Positions 35,125 to 46,100 of a DNA stretch of 64,000 nt are shown piece after piece. The notes beneath the pieces are model-generated. The model had not been told where the DNA came from, did not search any database, and saw nothing but the letters and a program-made list of their open reading frames with translations. The DNA is taken from NCBI GenBank assembly GCA_973895155.1, contig OZ316894.1:3100001-3164000 (forward strand), written 5' to 3'. The translations under genes were made by a program, and so were the position numbers. Positions within the stretch are counted from its first letter, which is position 1, and each line of letters starts with the position of its first letter. Source of the stretch: Marsupella aquatica. Lineage: Eukaryota > Marchantiophyta.

Positions 35125-35700
35125 ACTAATTTTTCTTGCTTTTAAAGCACAACTATCTATGAGACAAGTATGGGTACAAAAGACATTCTCATACAATGTA
35201 TGTTACGTATTGCTCTTAGCCTTGTGACTCTTGAGCTAACCACAGTTAGGCTAACTCAGGTTAGGACTTAGCTAAGGTTAGCGGTAGTGCTGTTGTGTAT
35301 ATAGCCAGGGCTGGTGCCAATCCCCGGTGGATCTTCAGCTCATTGTTGGAGTGGAGCAAGAGAGAAGTAAAGGTCTCTTGCTTTCATGTGGATGTAGCCT
35401 CAGACATGAGGTGAACCATGTACTTGCTGTGTGGACTACTTTGTATGGTGTTCACATGTGCATGGTGTCTCGGGATAAGGATTATCCCCAACAATGTATA
35501 CTATATTGTGCGTTACTTCAAGATTCAAACCTTTTCCTTGTTTTTAAACCACAACTATGGGTACAAAAGACATTCTCATACAATGTATATGATATTCTGT
35601 GTGTTCAGGATTCAAACATTTTCCTTGTTTTTAAACCACAACTATGGGTACAAAAGACATTCTCATACACTGTATGACATTCTGCATGTTCAGGATTTTC
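35125..35700. repeat. Tandem repeat array, about three units, interrupted by the solo LTR
   Basis: GGGTACAAAAGACATTCTCATAC occurs near 35171, 35559 and 35647. Each is preceded by TTTTAAASCACAACTAT and followed by a TGTATGAYATTCTG-like segment. The first unit is split by the solo LTR at 35200/35494. The period in uninterrupted copies is close to 90 bp. Confidence 0.75.
35201..35493 (+). mobile_element. Solo LTR with intact 5-bp TSD
   Basis: The 293-bp segment starts TGTTACGTATTGC and ends TTATCCCCAACA. It is flanked by ATGTA on both sides (35196-35200 and 35494-35498). It contains TATATAG near 35300. A stretch like GTGGATGTAGCCTCAGACATGAGG is related to the Copia-2 LTR, so it belongs to a sister Copia family. 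It interrupts a unit of the surrounding tandem repeat. No internal retrotransposon sequence remains. Confidence 0.87.
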
Positions 35701-36265
35701 ATTCTAGGGTCCACCTGCCTACCGAATAGTTAGCTGCTGTGAAAATTACTGATTGTTTACAAAATAAATTGCCATTTCTTAATTGAGAAAATTCAGCCGT
35801 AGATCTCGCTGAGATATTTCTTTTGAATAATAAGTGGCCTGCTGAAATGGATGGATGAGATTGATGAAAACAGACAAAAATGGATGGCCAAGATAATAAC
35901 AATTTAAATTCGATTGGACGGCCACGATCTCAGGAATTTGAATTCCACCAACAAGATTGAAGAGATTGGTTTCCATTTTTTCTCACTTAATGCTCCAAAA
36001 TTTTGGCTAGTTTTAACCAGCAGGGTGAAGATTTAGGAGAGACCTTTCTTTCAAGCCTTGGTCACATCAAACAATGGAGAGGACATCCTATGGCTGCTGG
36101 GAGGTGCAGGGATGGTTGCGCAAAGGGTTGGTTTCAAATGAGGCCTCTGGGTACCAGTGTGGGGAGTGATTTGCTTGATGGGACACCAAAATGAAACATA
36201 TTACTTGATAGTACCCCTGAATATCCAGACCGTTGATTGACCTTGAATCAACATATTGAAAAATT
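35701..36265. other. Intergenic, left flank of Copia-2
   Basis: No gene is supported. The stretch 36162-36225 forms an imperfect inverted repeat with 41832-41892 on the far side of Copia-2. Its last five bases, AAATT, are the Copia-2 target-site duplication. Confidence 0.5.
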
Positions 36266-36668
36266 TGTTGAGCATAGACGACGATCGCAACGGCAAGCCC
36301 ATGAACCATCCAACGCACAATAGTCGACACAAGAGATACGTGGTTCACCTCCTTGAGGCTACGTCCACGGGAACACACAAGAGAGCTTTACTGAACTCTA
36401 AGCCCGTCGGCTATACCGAGTCTCCACAGTGTAAGCTCTCCCTATCTCTCAAGTGGCTCCATAACAATGAGCCTTGGTTCTACCTCTCCAAGCACACATG
36501 CCTCTTATGATATAGTGTGCAACTTAGTTGTACCTAACCACATAGTTGTACCTAACCACGTAGTTGTACCTAACCACATAGTTGTACCTAATCACGTAGT
36601 TGTACCAACCCACGTTGTTGTACCAACCACGTCATACCTAACCTAGACGTAAGAGTAAATACCCAACA
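36266..36668 (-). repeat. Copia-2 3' LTR
   Basis: It is 403 bp and starts and ends with TGTTG/CAACA. In element orientation U3 comes first and holds about six 18-bp repeats with alternating ACGTGG and ATGTGG cores (about 36524-36630). A TATA-like CTATATCATAA follows near 36505-36515. Confidence 0.95.
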
Positions 36669-36681
36669 ATCTTCCCCTTGA
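36669..36681 (-). promoter_or_regulatory. Copia-2 polypurine tract
   Basis: The minus strand reads TCAAGGGGAAGAT directly upstream of the 3' LTR, the expected site for plus-strand priming. Confidence 0.85.
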
Positions 36682-36858
36682 CTCTGGTCTAGGGGAGAGT
36701 AATACTGCCAATATATATGATCCCTCAGCGGGAAGTTCTGGACAAAAACCAAACCGGTTTCCCTCTCTAACTAGAGCAAACCAGAACTAAGCCGTAGCCT
36801 AATACATAGGAATGAGGAAGAGCATATATCAGTAATTACAATGAATGTTAAGAAAACT

Positions 36859-38295
36859 CTACTTGTGATGCAATTGCAAAACCTGCAATATGTCACGGTG
36901 TCTAGAGAAACTCTCCAAAGGAATCACTTTGGTAAATGCGTCAACCGGGTTGAGTTTACCATCAATCTTGACTAGCTCAAACAAATTATCAAACACAGCC
37001 TGCCTGATAAAATGGTACCTAACGTCAATGTGCTTCACTCTGCTGTCCATCACCTGGTTCACAGCAAGGTGGAGCGCACTTTGACTATCACAATGGAGCT
37101 TCACATTCCCCTGTGGCAATCCCATTTCAGTGATAAGTCTATCCAACCAAATCGCTTCCTTTGCTGCTTCCGCAGCTGCAACATACTCCGCTTCTGTAGT
37201 AGACTGAGCAATACACTTCTGCAAAGTAGACCTCCAACTTATGCATCCACCGCCAAGTGTGAACACGTATCCTGTTGTTGATCTCCTTCGGTCCAAATCT
37301 TGTCCATAGTCAGAATCTACATAGCCAATCAATGATCTAGCATTCTTTGCATTCGCATCAAATAAAAGACCATGATCCACGGTACCCTTCAAGTACCTGA
37401 TAATCCACTTCACTGCTTCCCAGTGTACCTTCCCTGGATTCGACATGTACCTGCTCACCTTGCCCATAGCCATGGCAAGATCAGGTCTAGTGCAAGTCAT
37501 CAAATACATGAGACTCCCCACTGCCTTGTCATATGGAACCTTTGACATCAACCCCTTCTCTGTGTCATCCGTAGGACAGAACGCTGATGATAACTTGAAG
37601 TGTGGAGCCAACGGGGTACTTACTGGCTTGCTATTCTCCATGTTGAACCTTGCAATTACCTTCCTCGCATAACTGCTCTGCGTCAACCATAGCTTGCCAG
37701 CCTCCAAGTCCCTAGTGATCTCCATACCCAAAATCCTCTTAGCTGGCCCTAAGTCCTTCATCTTAAACTCTGCACTAAGCAGTGCCTTGAGCTTAACAAT
37801 CTCAGACCTATCCTTGGCTGCAATTAGCATGTCATCCACATAAAGTACTAAAACAATGAACCCAAAGACAACATTCTTCACCGGTTTCAAATACACACAA
37901 GGGTCAAATACACTTCTGTGAAAACCTTGTGACCGAATCCAATCGTCAAACCGCTTGTTCCACTGTCTTGGTGACTGCTTCAACCCATACAAGGATTTCA
38001 GCAATCTGCAAACTAATTCCTCCTGTCCTCTCTTCACAAAACCTAGCGGTTGTCTCATGAAGATCACCTCTTCCAATGTGCCATAGAGGAAAGCTGTGAC
38101 AACATCCATCTGATCTAGGAGCAGACCAAACATTACAACAAGTACACACAATAGTCGTATTGTAGAGTACTTAGCAACTGGTGAGAAGACCTCATTGTAA
38201 TCCACACCTTTCTCTTGTGTGAATCCCTTTGCTACCAATCTAGCCTTGTAGACCTTCGATCCACCTCCTATGGAATTATCCTTCAGCTTGTAAAT
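36859..38295 (-). pseudogene. Copia-2 pol part B: reverse transcriptase and RNase H
   Basis: The frame is continuous with part A across the TGA codon. RT motifs are intact: LVAKGFTQEKGVDYNEVFSP, QMDVVTAFLYG, RLLKSLYGLKQSPRQW and the catalytic LVLYVDDMLI. RNase H follows with YVDSDYGQDLDRRRSTTGY, STTEAEYVA, CDSQSALHLA and VKHIDVRYHFI, so the catalytic Asp/Glu set is present. The stop TAG at 36859 lies just before the polypurine tract region. Apart from the upstream TGA codons I see no inactivating change. Confidence 0.9.
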
Positions 38296-40131
38296 TCACT
38301 TGCTGTCCACCACTTGCTGACCCTTAGGCAGCTTAACAAGCTCCCAAGTTTTGTTGTCCTTTAGTGACTGCATCTCTGTTTGCATTGCTGCAGTCCACTT
38401 TTGCTTCTCCTTTGAAGCACTTGCCTCATGAAATGAAGAAGGTTCTCCTTCTTCCAAAATTAACGCATCACCCTCATCATCAGCTGTAAAATCATCCTCT
38501 TGCAGTTGAGATGAATCAACCCACTGTCCATACCTTGATGGAGCGCGTACAGTGCGACCAGATGTTCTTCTAGCCGATGACTCCGGTTGATCTGCGTGTG
38601 CTGGTACAATTTGAAGCTCAACAACATCCACTTGCTGCTCACCAGCATCAACAAACTCCTCTGGTTCCTCTGGCACAGGAACCAGCTCCATAATTGGAGC
38701 AACTCCTTCTCTCCGGTCATGCACCTCATAACCAATCTCCCCCTCAACGAGATCCGGGATAGGAGATTTTCTTTTGTCAGTACGGGAGACCTGAGTATTC
38801 TCCCCCTCCTTCAATAATCTGGATTCATTGAAGGAAACATCCCTACTGACAACGAGCTTACAGGCAATAGGATCCCATAGCCTATAGGCTTTCACACCAC
38901 TCTGGTACCCAAGAAAAACACATTTCCTGGAGGTAGGATCCAACTTGGTCCTATTCTGCTTTGGTGTGAGAGCATATGCATCACTTCCAAAAATTACCAA
39001 GCCATGATAGTCTGCTTGCCGCTTATAGCGCATCTCAAACGGCGTTTTGAAATTGATAGCACTAGAAGGAGAAAGATTTACCAAATAAGCTGCGGTATTG
39101 ACAGCTTCTGCCCAAAATTCTTGTGGTAAACCTGATTGGCTCAACATACTCCGTGACCGCTCCAACAGTGTCCGATTGAGCCTCTCAGCGACACCATTCT
39201 GCTGCGGAGTATAAACTGTGGTGAGATGGCGAGTTATCCCCTGTTCTGAACAGTACTCTTCAAATTCCATTGAAGTGTACTCCCCGCCGTTGTCTGACCT
39301 CAAACTCTTCACCCTTGTATCCAAACACTTGATCGTGTTTCCAGTCTGATTCTCCACCTGGGCCTTCCATTTCTTAAAAATGGACAAGACATCAGACTTA
39401 TGCGTCATGAAATAAATCCACACAAATCTTGAGTAATCATCAATAAATGATACATAGTACAACTTTCCAGAGTGTGAGGGAGTCGGGGATGGACCCCACA
39501 CGTCACTATGTATGTACTCAAGAACCGCTTTGGAACGATGAGTTCCAACACCAAAAGCACGACGATGCTGCTTTCCAAGAATGCAATGCTCACAAAACTC
39601 TAATTTACAAGATTGCAAATCAGAAATGAGTCCATTCTTCCGTAAGATAGCCAAACCCTTCTCACTCATGTGGCCTAGCCGTGAATGCCACAGTTGAGTC
39701 ATCTCCTCGTGAGACTTGGTTACATTGGCCTCTCCACATACAGTATTGCCCTGTAACACATACAAATTCTTTTGTCTACTCCCCTTCAAAATCACTGTCT
39801 CTCCCGACCTGACTTGAAGTTCACCATCAATAACGCTCCATTGATGACCATTTGAATCCAACACACCGAGTGAAATCAGATTCTTACGCATGCCAGGTAC
39901 ATACCTGACTCCGGACACTGTGCGCACAGCGCCATCAAACATTTGAATCTTCACAAACCCAATTCCCTCAATTTGACAGGAGTGATCATTTCCCATCAGA
40001 ACTGAACCATTTGAAATAGAGTAAGAACTGAAAAACTCACGAATGTAACAAATATGAAAAGAGCAAGCACAATCAAGAATCCACACATCATCTGCTCTCC
40101 TAGATGACGTGCACAGGGCATACCCCCGGCT
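38296..40131 (-). pseudogene. Copia-2 pol part A: protease and integrase
   Basis: Directly after the gag TGA the same frame reads SRGYALCTSS and then the protease motif WILDCACSFH, where plant Copia elements usually have D-S/T-A/G-C/A-S. The GAG-pre-integrase HHCC zinc site is intact (LWHSRLGHM ... CEHC). The integrase keeps its three acidic motifs (SDVWGPSP, RSDNGGEY, NGVAERLNR). The C-terminal linker has PSRYGQWVDSSQ. The frame stops at TGA 38296-38298, where the conserved motif is normally K-W-I-Y; the Trp codon TGG has become TGA. Domains look otherwise undamaged. Confidence 0.9.
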
Positions 40132-40989
40132 TCATAAAACATACTCATCATTGAGTAAATCAGCTTCTCCATCAGCCCTAGCCACATTTGCCGATGAAGT
40201 TTCCGCTGCCTTTCCCTTACAGTCTCGCTTGAAGTGTCCAACTTGGTTGCACTTCCAACATGTCACCTGCCTCCTCTGAGGGGATTTACCCTTGGACTTA
40301 GATCTGGATTTAGATCTAAACTGGGTTCTACGGTCCCCAGTTGGTCGCTGCATACTCCTCCCACGGTTAACATTGAGGGCAGCACCAGATGATGAAGGCT
40401 GTGACGTGATGTGCATCTTCTGCTGAAGATCATCACTAAGCAGAGAACTTATCACGTCATTGTATGAAATGGTATCCCTATCACGATGCAACAACACTCG
40501 TGATAGGGACTGGTAAGATGGAGGCAATGAACTAAGAAGCTGCAGAGCCTTCGTCTCATCATTCAAAGTCTCCCCAAGGTTTTCCAAGTCAACGACCATG
40601 TCGTTGAAAGCATCCACATGGTCTTGCAACTTCGTACCAGATTCCTTCATCCTGAAACTCATCAGTTTGTAGGAAGTGTAGAGCCGGTTCGACAACTCCT
40701 TGCGGTGATACTTGCTCTGCAATTCCGCAAATAAGGACATGCAATCCTTATGTGCACCCAACTGCTTGATGATGGGAGGCATGAGATAGAGTGTAACACA
40801 CCACACTCCCTGCTCCTGCATGCGGTCCCATTGTTTCTCATCAACATCGTCTTCACGAGGGCTCAGCAGTTGGCCCATCCCTGACGCATAAAGCACTCCC
40901 TTCACCTGCTTCTCCCATAGCAAGTAGTCAGAGCGCCCATCATACTTTGTCACTTCATACTTGGGTCCCCCAAGCTTGAAAGTCCCCAT
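40132..40989 (-). CDS. Copia-2 gag
   Basis: Gag begins with the first in-frame ATG at 40989 (MGTFKLGGPKYEVTKYDG). An open frame extends upstream to about 41090 but offers no ATG. The UBN2 gag core (LWEKQVKGVLYASG, LFAELQSKYHRKELSNRLY, DHVDAFNDMV) is followed by a basic linker and a zinc knuckle CWKCNQVGHFKRDC of the CX2CX4HX4C type. The frame ends at TGA 40132-40134, and pol continues in the same frame beyond it. The stop is either a natural gag/pol boundary or a recent mutation. Confidence 0.88.
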   Translation of the reverse strand: MGTFKLGGPKYEVTKYDGRSDYLLWEKQVKGVLYASGMGQLLSPREDDVDEKQWDRMQEQGVWCVTLYLMPPIIKQLGAHKDCMSLFAELQSKYHRKELSNRLYTSYKLMSFRMKESGTKLQDHVDAFNDMVVDLENLGETLNDETKALQLLSSLPPSYQSLSRVLLHRDRDTISYNDVISSLLSDDLQQKMHITSQPSSSGAALNVNRGRSMQRPTGDRRTQFRSKSRSKSKGKSPQRRQVTCWKCNQVGHFKRDCKGKAAETSSANVARADGEADLLNDEYVL

Positions 40990-41407
40990 CTTCTTCTTTG
41001 GCACTACCGTGAGCTCCGGTAGTAGTACTGCTTCCTCCACCACACGCCGCACCGGTGATGGTATCGGTGTCACATGCTCTTCCTCTTTGCATCAAAGAGC
41101 CAATCCCGGACTCAAAACAATCGTCTTGCCTCAATCTCTCCGTTGAGTCAAAACACTTGACGCTTCTCCCTCCGAGTCGATTGCCAACTTTCTTCACAAA
41201 ATCCAGAACGACGAAAACTTAGATCTCTCTGCACCACGAGCTCCGTTCAGCGATTTCTTCACACCGTTAGAAAGCTCTTGCCCCGATCTATCCGTTGAGC
41301 CCATAAACTCCAAGTTCCATGCGACGGAACTCCAGGAAATCCACCGACACTCAACGCTGGAAAAACCGTAATGAAATCCCGTCACGAACACACGTCACCT
41401 CCCAAGC

Positions 41408-41421
41408 ATGCTCTGATACCA
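41408..41421 (-). promoter_or_regulatory. Copia-2 tRNA-Met primer-binding site
   Basis: The minus strand reads TGGTATCAGAGCAT two bases inside the 5' LTR. This is the standard plant Copia primer-binding site, matching the 3' end of initiator tRNA-Met. Confidence 0.92.
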
Positions 41422-41423
41422 AT

Positions 41424-41826
41424 TGTTGAGCATAGACGACGATCGCAACGGCAAGCCCATGAACCATCCAACGCACAATAGTCGACACAAGAGATACGTG
41501 GTTCACCTCCTTGAGGCTATGTCCACGGGAACACACAAGAGAGCTTTACTGAACTCTAAGCCCGTCGGCTATACCGAGTCTCCACAGTGTAAGCTCTCCC
41601 TATCTCTCAAGTGGCTCCATAACAATGAGCCTTGGTTCTACCTCTCCAAGCACACATGCCTCTTATGATATAGTGTGCAACTTAGTTGTACCTAACCACA
41701 TAGTTGTACCTAACCACGTAGTTGTACCTAACCACATAGTTGTACCTAATCACGTAGTTGTACCAACCCACGTTGTTGTACCAACCACGTCATACCTAAC
41801 CTAGACGTAAGAGTAAATACCCAACA
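41424..41826 (-). repeat. Copia-2 5' LTR (promoter-bearing)
   Basis: It is nearly identical to the 3' LTR and followed by the TSD copy AAATT at 41827. The 18-bp U3 repeats lie at about 41683-41790 with a TATA-like element downstream, so transcription would run leftward into gag. Confidence 0.95.
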
Positions 41827-42239
41827 AAATTCGGGTATCCTATCAAGTAACGCCATACATTTTGGGGTCCCATCAAGCAATTCCCTCCAGTGTGGGTGGG
41901 CTCACAATAAAACAACGACAGGTTCCAGGAGAAAATATAGAGTAATGTTTGCTTACATGACATTGTGGGCCATAAGTCCCAGAAAAAGAAGGGTTTTGAG
42001 TTTTGAGGGGCTATGATTGCCCATAATGCTCTTGTAACATGATGTTAACACACTTCAAGGCTAAGAGTTTAGTAAAAACAGAGGAGAAGTGTTTATTGCT
42101 ACTGTGTTTAATAAAAACAGAGGAGACGTTTTATATTGCTACTATATTTAGTAAAACTGAGGAGAAGTTTTCTAATTGCCCATCCAAATCTTGACAATGA
42201 ATTTTTTCTCCATAAAATGCACTGAAAACTGTAATGCCA
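41827..42239. other. Intergenic, right flank of Copia-2
   Basis: This begins with the TSD copy AAATT and the right arm (41832-41892) of the foldback split by Copia-2. A short tandem-like stretch around 42055-42175 repeats TTTAGTAAAAACAGAGGAGAAG-type words three times. No gene is seen. Confidence 0.5.
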
Positions 42240-43045
42240 AAAATTAGAAAGCACATCAAGTAACAGGGAGTACTCTACTCCCAATTTATCATATGAAACC
42301 GTGATCCCAGCACCTTGAGTGTAAAGGAAAAAGTCAGGAAGGACATCAAGTAATCAGGAGTACTATACTCCCAATTTTATCATATGAAACCGTGATCGCA
42401 GCACCCTGAGTATAAAGAGAAAAATCAGGAAGGACATCAAGTAACCAGGAGTACTATACACCCAATTTTATCATATGAAACCGTGATCCCAGCACCCTGA
42501 GTGTAAAGGAAAAACTCAGGGAGGATATCAAGCAACCAGGAGTACTATACTCCCAATTTGATCATATGAAACCGTGATCCGCACCCTGAGTATAAAGTTA
42601 AAAATCAGGAAGGACATCAAGTAACCAGGAGTACTATACTCCCAATTTTATCATATAAAACAGTGATTTGCACCCTGAGTATAAAGAGAAAAATCAGGAA
42701 GGACATCAAGTAACCAGGGGTACTATACTCCCAATTTTATCATATGAAACCGTGATCCCAGCACCTTGAGTGTAAAGAGAAAAATCAGGAAGGACATCAA
42801 CTAACCAGGAGTACTATACTCTTAGTTTTATTATATGAAACGGTGATCCCAGCACCCTGAGTGTAAAGAGAAAAATCAGGAAGGACATTCACTAACCCGG
42901 AATACTGTACTCCCACTTTATCGCATGAAACCGTGATCCCAGCACCCTGAGTGTAAAGAGAAAAATCAGGAAGGACAGTCACCAACCCGGAATACTGTAC
43001 TCCCAATTTATCGCATGAAACCGTGATCCCAGCACCCTGAGGCAT
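42240..43045. repeat. 91-bp minisatellite, nine units
   Basis: The core GCACCYTGAGTRTAAAG recurs at about 42310, 42401, 42492, 42576, 42669, 42761, 42852, 42943 and 43034, a period close to 91 bp. Each unit also carries ATCAGGAAGGACATC, GGAGTACTATACTCCCA and CATATGAAACCGTGAT. The array ends abruptly about 120 bp before the DEP1 start codon. Two units have lost a few bases (GATCCGCACC, GATTTGCACC), and the last units share their own variants, which suggests local homogenisation. Confidence 0.95.
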
Positions 43046-43162
43046 CCTCCAGTATATTCCACAGACTCATGTACCAAACGAAAAACTATGGGCTCTACAG
43101 AACAGCAGAGAAGCTTGTGGTGAAGACAGTGTTGCCTAGAGAGGAGAACAGAGGAGAATCGC

Positions 43163-46100
43163 ATGGCTGCTCACGTCGCAATTCCCCCTCCAGATTTCCT
43201 GCGCTTCTTGGGCCGCAGTCGTCTCCATTTCCACCATCAGCACTACCTGAACCGCCTCCAACCTCTTCTTCTGCTTCCTAATCTCATCACCAAGAAATCC
43301 AAAGTAGCTGAGCTCGTCCCCACCCAGCCTCCTGTACTGGCCATTGTGAGGGCTGGGCGGAGGAGCAGTGCTGCTGTGTCAACGAGGTATAATCGCTCGT
43401 TCTCTTCTCCATTGGGGATTCGTCCAGTTGTGGAACTAGAAGTAACAATGCTTTCTTAATTCATTCAGCTCAATCCTGACGAATTCTTTAATGGACAAGG
43501 AAGCAGGTATGGACAAGGATTGCAATTTGGGTAGCAATAGAGCGGTTTGGTCGCAACGAAGGCGACCCACAAGAAAGTTGAACTACATTCCTGATTAGTT
43601 GGCAGCTGCGACGACCTAAAAGCAGACATATCTTAACAGTTCCATTATGTCTTTCATAACAACGTTACCTCTCTTCTGAGACTCAAGTTTAACTTCGTGC
43701 CTTTCGGTGTCTACGATTGGCCTAGATTTCTGTTTATTGGGAGATCCCATTACCATGGACAACACTGAGTTGCGCGGCTATTTTTGTAACATTTGTATTT
43801 CGACCACATTGTGCGTTGCCAGTTTTGGCTTCTGTGAGTTTTGTGAGACTGGTGGCTCTTGGCACATTTTTGATAGTGGGTGAATTTTTCAAGAAGTGTG
43901 GGTAGGGTTTGGACGGTGAGAGAAATTGGAAACCATCAAAACGTGATCATCTGTGTCGTCAGTCTCGAAATGAGTTAGAAAATAATAGTAATCACTGTCG
44001 GGTCATTTCACGTTCGAATGTTAAGGGGAAAAAGTCCCATTGCGTTGACGCACAATGGCATAGTGGAATCTGTAGGTGGTCCTCAGTTATGGGGGAGGAT
44101 GCCGCTGGCACGAGTGGTTACTCAGAGACTCAGGTGGTGAAAGAAACGAAGGAGCTGGCTGCAGAGCTTTGTAAACAATTCTATGGTTTGGGATGGGTTT
44201 CGGGCACTGGGGGCAGCATTACACTTAAAGTACACGATCCTGCAATTCCCCTCTCCGAACGACTCATTGTCATGGCTCCCTCAGGTTTGTACCGACAGAT
44301 ACTCAAATTTGAAAACAGCATTGTTGAGGCTCACACTCAACCTCTTATTGGCAGAAGTTGTTCAGATTTCATGACGATGACCCTGAAATTTCTTGGTCAG
44401 GAGTGCAGAAAGAAAGGATGCTGCCGGAGGACATGTATGTTATGAGCTCAACTGGGTCTATCCTGTCCCATCCGGTCCCCAAAGCAGCACCCCACAAGCC
44501 TCCCAAATGCAGTGAATGTGGGCCACTGTTTTTAAAGGTATACTCTATTTTAATTTTGTCGTTCAGCTGTTGAAAGAGCTAATGAATTTCAGCAGGGACT
44601 GGGTCGATTGAAGCCAATTGGCGTCTGAGAAAGGTGGACAGCCAATTGTTCATCTTTACTGAAGGGGTTGTTAAGTCTAGATTTGATGTGATCATAAGCT
44701 ACCAACCCTATCCAGAGGTTGGCTGTTCTTCTGAGCGTAAGTTTGGTCTACCTACAATTGTAAGCAATCTTGTAGCTTGTGCTGGAAACGGTTCGAGCTT
44801 CGGTGATTGATTGAGGACATTTGAAGTTAGGGGAAGTTTTGGAGGATCTTATCTTTCGTCTCATCTCGTGTAAATCAGGCATATATCATGCGCAATGCTG
44901 GAGCTGTCATCCACAGTCACGGCATAGAGTCCGCCCTCGTGACAATGATCAACCCTGCTGCAAAAGAATTCCGGGTACGTCCTCTGCTTATTTGTTCGGA
45001 ATTGCAGGTACAGGGTGGTGAATCTGAGCTACTCTGTCGAGTCAGTAGGCAGCCGGTTCTCTGACTATCAAATGGACTAGTGCTTTTTTTGTAGTGGTAC
45101 TTCAGTGCCAGTCTGACTTTTGGATTCTAATGCATTTTTAACAGATTACTCACATGGAGATGATAAAAGGCATAGCAGGGCATGGTTACTACGATGAACT
45201 AGTCGTTCCTATCATTGAAAATTCGGCACGTGAATACGAACTTACGGATGCACTGGCAGAAGCTGTAAGTGACCTATTTCAATTGGATAATAATTTCCGT
45301 TACTCCGATAATAGTTCGTATCGCCATCGCCTTCTATGCTTTAAATAGCCTGCTGATCCTTACCTCTGATAGTAATGTCGAGTGTGCTTCAGCCGATCTA
45401 CATTTCCCATAATGGTTGCGACTTGACTTTTTAAGCTCGTTTGACCCAACATTTGCTATGGCAATCAGTCTCCATTCTCTCCGTCGCTGTCGAATCTTAT
45501 TTGCAAACGTAGTAAATCAACAACGACACTTTATGATGACCTTTGATCGTGTTACTAGCAGATTGCTGCATATCCAAAAGCGACGGCTGTGCTAGTGAGA
45601 AATCATGGCATCTACATCTGGGGTGATTCATGGATTCAGGCCAAAACTCAGGTGAAAATCAGTTTACAATTATCTAGGCAATAACTTCCAGTCTGTCGCA
45701 AAAGCATACAGGGGTTTTGATCATTCGTACAAATATGTTTGTCAGCGCAGGCAGAGTGCTACCATTATCTCTTTGAGGCAGCTTTACGACTTCACCAACT
45801 AGGGATTGATCCGGCAGACCCCAAGCATGGTCCAATTAGGGCAAGTGGGTCCGTCCAACCAGTGGTTCAAAAGGAAACTGGCCCCGATGGTTTCGGGAAA
45901 AGCTTTCCAGTAAGTTGCTGGTTATTTGTTAGATTCCTTCGTGCAGGTTTAACGATTGCAATTGCCTTCTCTAATTCCTATCGTTGTGGAAGATGTATAC
46001 CAACTAAATCAGGCCAATGGCCAAATGTTTAGCATAGACATTAACATGTGGGAACCTGTGAATGCAGCTTGTTCTTGTACTTGACATTGAAGGGACTACC

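Larger units (their letters stand above)
31983..35200. other. Intergenic region with minisatellites and a perfect hairpin
   Basis: I see no supported gene. The open frames at 32148-32477 and 32545-32907 have no recognisable family or splice context. A palindrome lies at 33982-34036, a 73-bp repeat at 34113-34310, and the first part of a tandem array at about 35125-35200. Confidence 0.5.
36266..41826 (-). mobile_element. Copia-2: young full-length Ty1/Copia retrotransposon
   Basis: This is a 5,561-bp element on the minus strand. The 403-bp LTRs differ at a single position that I can see (ACG/ATG near 36351 and 41509). The target duplication AAATT is intact (36261-36265 and 41827-41831). A primer-binding site complementary to initiator tRNA-Met (TGGTATCAGAGC) follows the 5' LTR, and a polypurine tract (CAAGGGGAAGA) precedes the 3' LTR. 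Coding order is gag, protease, integrase, RT, RNase H in one frame, interrupted by only two TGA codons. All structural signals for transposition are present, but the TGA codons would block the polyprotein unless read through or complemented. Confidence 0.97.

Noticed and set aside
42240-43045. CRISPR-like appearance of regularly spaced repeats
   Set aside because: Units are contiguous 91-bp tandem copies without unique spacers, in a plant genome. This is a minisatellite.
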